Below are positions 1 through 10,100 of a DNA stretch of 64,000 nt, in pieces (position 1 is the stretch's first letter; each line of letters starts with the position of its first letter). The DNA comes from Branchiostoma floridae (taxonomy: Eukaryota > Chordata > Leptocardii > Amphioxiformes > Branchiostomatidae): contig NC_049982.1 in assembly GCF_000003815.2 (NCBI RefSeq), positions 21,818,701 to 21,882,700 on the forward strand. The letters run 5' to 3'. Below the pieces are notes generated by a model. It was not told the origin of the DNA. It ran no database searches and was given only the letters and a program-made list of their open reading frames with translations. The position numbers and the translations under genes were made by a program.

Positions 1-214
1 AAGACGTATTTTACCAGCGCTACATAACAAAATACATGTACAAGAAATAAATGCAAATCAATCAACATAATAGTGCGCCAAATGAATTGACTTGATTTGT
101 GCAGAGACGTGACGGGGTAAAAGGGGAACCAAAGATAAGAATGTATTGCCCAGCCCTTTCCTTTTACAAAACACGATAGAAAAAAATCCCATACCTTTGT
201 TGCCAGCACCACAG

Positions 215-3200
215 ACTTTGCATGGCAGTACCGCTGTATCACTGTTTCGGCATGGTGTTGGCCTCCATGGCAGCAGCTGTCTTTGGTACAACGATTGTCT
301 CTCCTTCACCCAGCTTCGAGCCAGAACCAACTTTACAGGCCATACAAGAAGAGAGGCAAGTAATAACGCTTACTAGGACATTAGAGAGTCGTTTTTCTTA
401 TTCCAATGGATGTTTGATGTTTGTTAATCGGATGATTAAATCATTCTACATTTCAAGAGAGCCTATTATCCTTTGTATTGTGGTAACTGTGTAACTGTTA
501 TCGCTATGGAGGCATACGACTATGAAGATGGTAATACACTTTCCTTTTGTTTTTCACGTTATGTTACACCATATTTTCTAGATGCACATCCATATATGGC
601 ACCCCGACTATGTTTATCGACATGCTTCATCATCCGAACTTTGACAAGTACAGGTTGACAAGTCTAAACACCGGTGAGAAGTTGGAATTCGTAATCATAG
701 AATCCTAGAAATCACTGACAGATCAAACATATACACCAATGAGAGATTAAGATACTAAACCTCAACAACTTCGACTTCAACGAGGAACATTACATCCAGA
801 TCCAAGGCACGGCTATGGGTACAAGAGTGGCCCCATCCTACGCCAATATATTCATGGGGAACTTCGAAGAACGACATGTTTACAAAAGAACCCCAAGACC
901 ATGGATATGGTGGAGGTACATCGATGACATCTTCGCAGTCTGGACAAGATCAGAGGAAGAATTAAAGGCCTTCATCCAGGACCTTAACGAAGCCCACAGG
1001 ACAACTAAGTTCACAGTGGAAACATCCAAAACCTCGATCAACTTCCTAGACGTCACCGTCATCATTTCGGAGGGGGAAATTACAACAGACCTCTACACAA
1101 AACCGACAGATAAGCACCAGTACCTACTCAGAAACTCTTCCCATCCCAAACACTGCAAGCAGGGGATTCCCTACGGTCAGTTCCTACGTCTAAGACGCAT
1201 CTGCTCAAGCACACCCAGATTCAAGGAAAAGGCTGCAGAATTCCGGCAACACTTCCAGCAAAGGGGCTATGAAGAAGCCCTACTGGACGACGCCATCACG
1301 CGTGCACAAGAACGCCCCCGCGAAGACACACTGAAGGAAAAGGGGCCGACACCACCACAAGAACGTACAGTCCTGGTCACCACATACAGTCCACACCTTC
1401 CGCCACTACAAACCATCATCAGAAAATACTGGCACCTTCTGCAACTCTCCACAAGAACCAAGGACATATTCAAAGATTCACCACTGTTTGCCTATCGCCG
1501 CAACAAAAACATAAAGGATCTCCTAGTAAGAGCCCAGATTCCGAAGGAGGACAAGAACTTCCTGAAAAAATTCACTCCTTCGGGGTCCTTCCCGTGCGGA
1601 AGAAACAAGTGCTCCACTTGTACCCACATCAAGAAGATCAACTACTTCACAAGCCACCGCACGGGAGAGCGTCATCTCATCAGGAACCACATCAATTGCC
1701 AAAGCAGAAACATCGTCTATCTCATCCAATGCAAGAAATGCGGGCTACAATATGTGGGCGAGACCAAACAAACGTTGGCCAATAGACTGAACGGCCATCG
1801 ATCATCCATCAACACGAAGAAGGACACTCCGGTATCAGCCCACTTCAACCTCACAGATCACAACATTGCAGACCTTGAAGTTCTTGGAATCGAAAAACTA
1901 CGCTACACAGGACATGAAGACACCACAAGACAACGCCGCCTGCAACGGGAGTCCTACTGGATTCATCAACTCAGAACACTACATCCAGAGGGCCTGAACC
2001 AGGAGTCCTTAGAGATCACCAGGGTTTGAAGAGCAGCATCTCGTCGTGACCGTCACCCAATGAACACTGTTTCGGCATGGTGTTGGCCTCCATGGCAGCA
2101 GCTGTCTTTGGTACAACGATTGTCTCTCCTTCACCCAGCTTCGAGCCAGAACCAACTTTACAGGCCATACAAGAAGAGAGGCAAGTAATAACGCTTACTA
2201 GGACATTAGAGAGTCGTTTTTCTTATTCCAATGGATGTTTGATGTTTGTTAATCGGATGATTAAATCATTCTACATTTCAAGAGAGCCTATTATCCTTTG
2301 TATTGTGGTAACTGTGTAACTGTTATCGCTATGGAGGCATACGACTATGAAGATGGTAATACACTTTCCTTTTGTTTTTCACGTTATTTTACACCATATT
2401 TTCTAGATGCACATCCATATATGGCACCCCGACTATGTTTATCGACATGCTTCATCATCCGAACTTTGACAAGTACAGGTTGACAAGTCTAAACACCGGT
2501 GAGAAGTTGGAATTCGTAATCATAGAATCCTAGAAATCACTGACAGATCAAACATATACACCAATGAGAGATTAAGATATGAAACCCGGTGAGAGATTCA
2601 CGTATGTGAACACAAGTGGGAGATCCATATGTATATTTGCGTTTAAGGTCAGTGGATACATTCCACATGGTAAAACCACATTATTATAATTGAAGGGTTT
2701 TGTATGCCTGAAATCAGTAGTTTCTGCATATTTGCATGTGACGTCACAGCCACTATGCTGATTGGTTGATCCTACTTGTAGACGTAGAGCAAAACCTGTA
2801 AATTTACACGTCTAGAATGTCATCTTTACATAACCTTATTTGCATAGGTCTATGCAAATTCAAATCTACCCAACAGCATGGCGGATGATACGTCATAAAC
2901 GCTTGAGTGCAAGCCTCCTCTTTACTCACGTTCTGCTGTCGGTTTCCATAGGATTAATCGGAGGGTCATACTGTCCCGCAGAACTCATGAAACAAGTGGT
3001 GTCCCAAATGCACTGCCCTGAGATCTGTGTAAGTAAAGTTGATTGTCAAAAGATCCTTCCCAATTTTTGAGATTGCTAATTCGCCAATACCAGATGCACG
3101 GTATAATAGCTTAAATAGCCTAATAGCAAACATTCGCGTTATGTACTTTGTATCACTAGCTTTGATAAGTATTATGTGAACATGACAGTTTTTGTAATAG

Positions 3201-6200
3201 TTGCCAAATCCTAAATAATTCATATGAACAGATCAGTGGTATTCAATTGCTGTCCACCGAATCTTTTGATCTGCTCCATTTTCTCGTTTTCTTATGGTGT
3301 CTATATGCGACGGCACAGTCACAATACTGTTTGAACGAACCCTTAAGAATCAGGTGTAATCTTCGATGTGTAACAATAATGTCAAATTAGGTAACTGATG
3401 GAAATGAAAGATTTCCTGGCAATTTCCAGGTGTAATCATTCATCATGGCGAACAACACCTACATCATAGCGATCTGAGTACAAACACCTACTTTGCTTGT
3501 CAACTCGTTGTTTTTGTTTTCAGATTCCTTACGGCACCACTGAGAACGGCCCCCTCACTTTCTTGGGGCACAAGTGTGACAATCTGGAGAGGAAATGCAA
3601 CACCATAGGACAACCTTTACCTCACGTAGAGGTAGGAGATTTCTTATTCTAAAGTCGCTGTGTAAGCCACACCCATAACTTGCTTTTCAGATGGAGAGTA
3701 TCATGTGAGTACTCTGGAGAGCACCATTTCAGCACTCTAGAGAGCACCAATTCAGCACTCTGGAGAGCACCATTTCAGCACTCTAGAGAGCACCAATTCA
3801 GCACTCTGGAGAGCACCATTTCAGCACTCTGGAGAGCACCATTTCAGCACTCTGGAGAGCACCATTTCAGCACTCTAGAGAGCACCAATTCAGCACTCTG
3901 GAGAGCACCATTTCAACACTCTGGAGAGCACCATTTCAGCACTCCGGAGAGCACCATTTCAGTGCTCTGGAGAGCACAATTTCAGTGCTCTGGAGAGCAC
4001 AATTTCAGCACTCTGGAGAGCACCATTTCAGCACTCGGGAGAGCACCAATTCAGCACTCTGGAGAGCACCATTTCAGCACTCTGGAGAGCACCATTTCAG
4101 CACTCCGGAGAGCACCAATTCAGCACTCTGGAGAGCACCATTTCAACACTCTGGAGAGCACCATTTCAGCACTCTGGAGAGTACCATTTCAGCACTCTCG
4201 AGAGTAACATTTCAACACTCTAGAGATTACCATACCAGCAGCACATTGTTGTTGTTGCTATTTTTGCCAACCCGAAACGTGATGGCCCTTAGCATGTTTG
4301 AGAAGTGAAGAGTGCATGGGGCGTAGATACCGTCCTTGTTGTACACTACGTTTAGCAGTAACGTTACCTTCGTTTTCCCATGTTGTCTCGAAAATGGTTT
4401 CAACATGTGTTTTAAAGTATAGCTAAGTGCATCAACTCATCATTTCTTCAGTACATAATTTTGTGTGTGTGTGTTGCAGGTAAAAATCGTGAACATCAAT
4501 GGAGAGATAACGCCTGTGAATGTGCCCGGCGAACTGTGGACACGAGGTCATGGGACCATGCACGGTTATTGGGGCGACCGTGACAAAACTACTGAAGTCA
4601 TTGGGCCTGACAGGTGGTACAGAACCGGGTACGTTTGTTTTTATTAACATCTTCACTGGCGATTTCTCAAATACTAATTGTCTGGAGAATAAAGAGTTTG
4701 ATCATCCAAGCATGTGACTCAAGTAAATATGGATGTGTTGTAGAGACGTAGCTGTGTTGGACGAGCAGGGCTACGGGCGGATTGTGGGGAGAATTAAGGA
4801 CATCAGGGGAGGAGAGAACATATACCCCAGGGAGATAGAGGAGTTTCTGCACACACATCCCAAGGTGAAGGATGTACAGGTTAGTGATACAGAAGTGAGT
4901 GGAAATCATTCAGACTGTGGAGGTACCCCCTGTAGTATCCAATGACCCTGTTATATCCCTGAATGTGCAAAGACAGGAGCACATCTTGGAATATTCTAGT
5001 GTGTTTCAGTCACGTTTTGGAATACATCGTGTTCATCAATAAACTTACCATTCCTTGCTCATGCACGTTTTGAAATGGTAAAGACCCAGCTAACTGATGG
5101 CCCTAAGTACGCCTTAGTGGCAGATCAAAGTTACTGAGCAACTGTCAAGTTTGAAGGAAACTGTAGCTAAAAACTCAACAATGTCGTTTTAGAAAGTACA
5201 GAGAGAACTTTTTTATGATGTTATAGTTGAACACAAAAATGTCGCTGCACGTTACAGTTACACATTAACGTTACATCTTGGCCAATGTAATAATTCATTA
5301 TGGCAATAAGGTTACAGATAAGGGGATAGATTTTAACAAAGTGTATGTATTGATAGTAAATTATGAGTTATGTTTTCACAAATGCCACAGGTGATTGGAG
5401 TACCAGACGAGAGGATGGGGGAGGAAGTTTGTGCTTGGATCAAACTGAAGGAGGGAGAAAATATGGTCGAGAATGATGTCAAAACATTCTGCAAAGGACA
5501 GGTGGAATTTTGTCATACACTTTGCACCTTAAGGGGGTGGGATGTCTTTTATACTTGGTACTACATACCAGAACTATTAAACCATTGTGGGTACATCACA
5601 GCATCTACTATAATGCATTAAGTTAACAGGGGTTTTATTTCGCAGCAGCGGAAAATATGGAGTGTTCAGTTATTTTGAGTTTGCGGTAGAGTCATATACT
5701 GTTGTCGCATACTGTAGTGGAAAAATGTTTGCTGTGGCCTTGAGTTTGCGGTGAAGCGGCCAATGTGAAAACTGAATTTCAGAGCACTGTGAACATTTCT
5801 GTATTTACAGTTTCCCCCAAACCTGAAGACAAATAAGTGGCTATCTTTAGTGGACCAGGTAATAAAAGCCGCTGAATAAAGCTCTGCTTGCAATGTTTAA
5901 AAATTACACAAGGCAACACTGTGTTGTCGAATATAAATTTTTCAATGTCCCAAAACACAGCCAGCAACCCCAGAAAATGGGAGACTAGTATCCACATTTT
6001 GGGTGTTCAGTTTCAGAATATGGATGATTTTGCCCATTTCACTTTTGCTACTGTCTTTTTTAGTATGTGAAAATGCCCAATGCCTGTTTCACCTTTTTCA
6101 GATTTCACATTTTAAGATCCCTCGCTACATCAGATTTGTAGAAGAATTCCCACTGACAGTAACCGGAAAGGTGACATTTTCATCCTTTTTTCTGTTAAAG

Positions 6201-6649
6201 TAGTCTGAAAAATGTTCTATTGAATTTAATTTTTGTTGTGTGACTAATTCTATGACATACTGTTACATTAGCCTATAATTGTTGAAGGGGGTTAATGCAT
6301 GCTTAGAGTATTCTTTTACTACCATGGACAACATGCTACTCGTGAAAAATAGCCTACTTCTAACTCTGAAGCATGTTCCATCATTCTAAGTTATGATTTC
6401 TATAAAACTGAGACATGAGTGTCTAAAATTGGAGGAACTGACAAGAAGTTCAGATTTGTTGCACGGTGTATTTTTGGAGTGGAATTTAAATTGTTTTGTA
6501 TGTTAGACATTTAGGTGTTGAACAGAATGCATTTTGTTGTGTGTATAACATTTTGTTGCAGAACATAATTCTATTGTATGCCACCTATTTAGGTGCAGAA
6601 GTACAAGATGCGGGAACAGATGGTCAAGGAGCTTGGTCTGCAGAGATAA
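215..6649 (+). CDS. ACSF2: Acyl-CoA synthetase family member 2, C-terminal half (partial, multi-exon)
   Basis: Activates medium-chain fatty acids to acyl-CoA using ATP; the family acts in mitochondria. Coding exons are 215-355, 582-673, 2952-3028, 3524-3631, 4480-4628, 4744-4879, 5391-5501, 6102-6170 and 6593-6649 (TAA at 6647). Together they encode 312 residues in one frame; the 5' half lies left of the window. ANL-superfamily motifs read in order are [27 protein letters not shown] (A5), [23 protein letters not shown] (A7), [19 protein letters not shown] (A8) and [16 protein letters not shown] (A10, with the catalytic lysine). The intron after 355 appears to use a GC donor (AG|gcaagt), which is the only junction that keeps frame there. 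A8 is two residues shorter than the usual KDMIIRGG form. The first two exons are partly duplicated around a Penelope-like insertion, so splicing over 215-2579 may be disturbed. Family assignment is firm; correct splicing of this allele is not. Confidence 0.9.
240..754 (+). repeat. 515-bp direct duplication, left copy (contains ACSF2 exon sequence)
   Basis: This segment recurs at 2065-2579 with a constant offset of 1825 and no indels. I see one mismatch (position 563 versus 2388). The left copy holds most of ACSF2 exon 215-355, the whole exon 582-673 and the intron between. It ends exactly where the Penelope-like element begins. Confidence 0.95.
755..2064 (+). mobile_element. Penelope-like retroelement, 5'-truncated, RT plus GIY-YIG endonuclease
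   Basis: An open frame runs from the element's left edge at 755 through an internal ATG at 815 to a TGA at 2027-2029. It opens inside the reverse transcriptase fingers/palm ([17 protein letters not shown]) and carries the catalytic YIDD box (residues 35-38 from the ATG). A linker with a Cys-rich knuckle (CGRNKCSTC) follows, then a C-terminal GIY-YIG nuclease domain (about residues 298-395) with IVYLIQC, QYVGET and the Arg/His segment NRLNGHR. RT plus GIY-YIG in this order defines endonuclease-containing Penelope-like elements. The N-terminal half of the RT is missing, so this copy is dead for autonomous retrotransposition, yet the rest is open with no stops, which suggests a young insertion. 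It lies in the ACSF2 sense orientation, between two copies of a 515-bp host segment. Confidence 0.93.
2065..2579 (+). repeat. 515-bp direct duplication, right copy
   Basis: Near-identical copy of 240-754 that starts directly after the Penelope-like element. It lacks the acceptor and first codons of the first ACSF2 exon. It keeps a complete second exon (2407-2498) with intact acceptor and donor. Using both copies of that 92-bp exon would shift the reading frame, so the transcript must skip one. Confidence 0.95.
3709..4230. repeat. Minisatellite, 23-bp unit, about 22 copies, in an ACSF2 intron
   Basis: The unit is close to CACTCTGGAGAGCACCATTT followed by CAG. Copies alternate between CTCTGG/CTCTAG and CACCATTT/CACCAATT variants. 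The array sits in the intron 3632-4479. Because 23 is not a multiple of 3, the array creates long repetitive open frames in several frames; they are not genes. Units are contiguous with no unique spacers, so it is not a CRISPR array. Confidence 0.95.
5655..5830. repeat. Degenerate MITE copy ('tttgcggtgaag...tttacagt' family)
   Basis: Contains gagtttgcggtgaagcggcc and ends near 'gtatttacagt'. This matches the body and end of the better preserved copy at 28511-28710 (aagtttgcggtgaagtggtc). It lies in the ACSF2 intron 5502-6101. Confidence 0.55.
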
Positions 6650-6814
6650 AGATTTGAAAACAACATCTGCATTTTCAAAAGCAACAAAACCCGCTGGTGA
6701 CACTACTGTCCATAGTTTTCCCTGATATTGTTGTATAAAGAGTTTTGGAAAGAACGTTGAGGCCAAATAGGAAAAAAAAACATCGTTGTCCACAAAATCA
6801 CAGTACTTTGTTCT

Positions 6815-6820
6815 TTTATT
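6815..6820 (-). terminator. Candidate polyadenylation signal (AATAAA) of CFAP206
   Basis: TTTATT on the plus strand reads AATAAA on the minus strand, about 375 bases downstream of the CFAP206 stop codon. This places the CFAP206 3' end within about 170 bases of the ACSF2 stop codon. I see no canonical AATAAA for ACSF2 between 6650 and 7193. Confidence 0.5.
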
Positions 6821-7193
6821 TGTACAACGTTTTACTATTGGACAAACTATGTACCACTAATCATTAAGAGCACAGCAGACCATAGAAAATAACATTTGCA
6901 TATCACACACTTTATAATATCTACAGATCATAAAACTCACAGGCACATGACGATGACTCTTTTTGCCATATAATCTGATTGAATCCCACAGTAAATATAC
7001 ACCACTGTATACATATATTTGTGTAGATTTGTTTCCATAAAGAGACATCCAAGCTGTGTTATGCTAGCTTCACAAAGTTCCGACTATAACTGACTGATTG
7101 TAATGAACAACAGATGATTCCGTCATAACAGACAGTTGATCCACAAGGTGATTAATTAAGAAGCTTGTTTTTCTAGTCATTTGACTTTGACCT

Positions 7194-10100
7194 TTACATG
7201 TCCTCATCCACGTCCCTGGTGAGGTCGACCTTGACCATTTCTGTGGGCTTGACTCCGCCCCCTCGCAGGCCGGCCAGGTACACCTGTGGTTTGGGCACGT
7301 TGGTGCCGTCCTCTGTCTTGGTCTGGGAGCCTTGGTCCCTGGTGAGAAGAGACATGTGGGTTAAAATAAGTGACAATGGTAAAGGAAGTGATACTGAAAT
7401 TTGACTTTAGATTTCAAAGTCACATGTTAGAAGCCTTATTACTCGGTTTCACTGGATATACTTGTGGATAGATGTAACAGAAGTATCATATTGTAAAGGG
7501 ATGTGTTTACTGACTTGGGCAGGTAGACTTGAGTGACGTTGTCTCTTCTCATGTTGCTCAGGTTGGTCTGCTGGGAGTGGGTCACCTTCTTCCGCAGGTT
7601 AGCCTGGAACAATGAATCCAACAATTTCAGACAATATCACAACGCTGTCATATGTTTCTTCATTTGGAACTAATATTTCTGGTGTCATGAATTTGCAGAG
7701 GAGAGAGAACTGCAAAAGTGTCAAGATTTACTGTATTAGTAGTAAGCGTATTTTCTGAATATTTGCAAGTCAGTCATAATAGCATTGTCTTTTATTTTAT
7801 ATGATATTACTCCTTCACAAATGTTATTGTACTGTTCGTTGTTTATGTTATTTTCATGTGAGGGAGGTTAATTGTAGAGGACGCTCTGGACCTGCTATGC
7901 CCTCCCCACTTTGTGATGAATTCAAATAACCATACTCAGAACCTCTGCCCTGAGGCATTGCCAAAAACTGGTTCTTATGCCATAATCTTGGAGGAGGCAA
8001 CAGTGACGGTACCAGTTTGATGGCCTTCCTGCGTAGCTCCCACTCGTTCCACTCGTACGACTTGACGATGTTGGACTCCATGAAGTGCGTGTCCGTCTGT
8101 GTGCCGCTGTCACACTTCGTTACCGGCTTCTCAATCATTCTGCCCTGGTCTCCCTGGAAACACAGAAATAAATCTGGTCACGCTTTTCTCTTAGAACTCA
8201 AGAAAATACGGTAAAAGAACTAAATATAAATCTTGCCTTTTTTTCCCCAGTTTTTGTTATGACCTATCTACTGTAATTTTTAAGCTCTGCAAAGTTGTGT
8301 ATCTACAAACAAACATACGAACACACAGATCCAAACGCATAATTGTCTTTGAGGAGGCATAAAAAACAAGTTGAAGGAGATTACAAACCTGTGCATAAGG
8401 AGTGATGGTGGCAAACTGTTGGTGGAGTTCCAGTAGTTGGATCAACTCTGGGGACTTCTTGGCACACTCTGCCACCTGTAGGATAAAACTGCAGGAAAAA
8501 GGTGACATGTAAGCTGATATAGCACAAAATACTGTCATCTTTGCCTTAACTCCTAAAATGTACTCTTTAAAGGTTAGAAGTTAATTTCATCCTTCTGAGA
8601 TGGTAACAAACTTACATGTCAGGATCCTTGGCAAACTCCAGAGCAGCCTGTTTGGAGGTGAAGACGTAGTAGTTCTCGCGATAGTGAAGAACACCGATCT
8701 CCGGGTTGCCTGGCAACAGCAGACGGTCGTTGGCAACCAGCGTGAAACCACAGTACCCCTGCAACAGGTGGATGAGATTTTGTCAGTAAAAGGAAATCTG
8801 AAATTTAACTCATCAGTATATCTAGAGAGAGGAAATTTTCACCTAGGCAGCACAGTTTCCCCTGATCTGAAGTCACATGCTACTTTCTATAATTCATCAA
8901 GTCATGAGCTTGACATCTGCAGTGTTTGACAGGATCATTGGAGGATGCTGTAAAGATAATACACACACTTTCATTGATGTAACAAAGGTGAAAAAAAAGT
9001 CTTGTTCTTGCTCTCAATTGAATCACTTTACTTGTTCCTTGGGCTAAGACCTATCTACACCCAAAATGCTATATCAATAGATGAAGCAAATATTGTAAGT
9101 GACAAACAGGGTTATAAGTCTTACCCTATACTGGAGTGGCAGCTTCTCAAAGTTCTTGGTTGTCTCTGGGAAGAGGAACTCGATACCCTCCCTGATTCTG
9201 AACTCAGACGGGTCCACTCTGAACTCCATACCAGTGGTCTGGAAGTGGAGACATTCAAAATATAATCATTACAATTGGACCAGCATGTTCAACAAATGGA
9301 TCCATCTTTAATGCATTAGAGCAAATATAATGGGATCAAATATGAAACCCATCTTAAATGTGTATTATCTAGATGCCTCAATGCATACCTATATCAGTAT
9401 ATACATTGTATATACAGGGCTCGAAATACTGGGTGCATGTGCACCCAGGTGCACCCAAAATTGGAGCTGTGCACCCAATTATTTTCTGTGGGTGCACAGG
9501 GGGCACCCAACTATTATCTTGGCTTTATGTATGTAAAGATATCAAAGTATACTAGTATACATCATATATTTCCCATACACCCATATTTCATATACACCCA
9601 TAATATTCTTAACATCTGGGTGTTAGATAATAAAAATGTCTGTCATGGTACTTGTTTAAGAATTGATAGCATGTAACTAAGTTTTGTTATTAGATTTTTC
9701 TGACATTCTACTTAAATTTAAGTGGGGCACCCAAAATTGTTTTGCTTGAGTACTAACTGCTTTTTGGCATATCTTATTACCTGGATGTCTAACCTACATC
9801 GACGTATCATAGGATGATATACCTTAAAGATGGGTTTAGAGACAGGTCTCACCTCTCGGATCCTCTGCTCGTCACCTCTGACCTCCACGTCTCCCAGGAA
9901 GGGCGCCAGGACCTCCTCTGTGAACATCTCGCGGTGAGTCTTGGTGAAGGGCTCCAGGCTGGCCAGGATGTTACTGAGCACGCTCAGTAGGACCATCTCG
10001 TCCTGGAAGCCGCTCCACAGGTGGGCCAGCGCGATGAACTGGGGCTGCAGGGCAGCGGGGTCAGAGGTCAAATTACTCAGAGCACTGGCGGAGGAAGCTT

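Noticed and set aside
1267-1729. Minus-strand open frames opposite the Penelope-like element
   Set aside because: Antisense shadows of the RT/GIY-YIG frame.
3709-4230. CRISPR-like repeat array
   Set aside because: Units are contiguous 23-mers without unique spacers, in a eukaryotic intron; it is a minisatellite.
3680-4308. Long repetitive open frames ([14 protein letters not shown]-type) over the minisatellite
   Set aside because: They arise from a 23-bp tandem repeat read in successive frames, inside an intron with no splice logic; not a gene.
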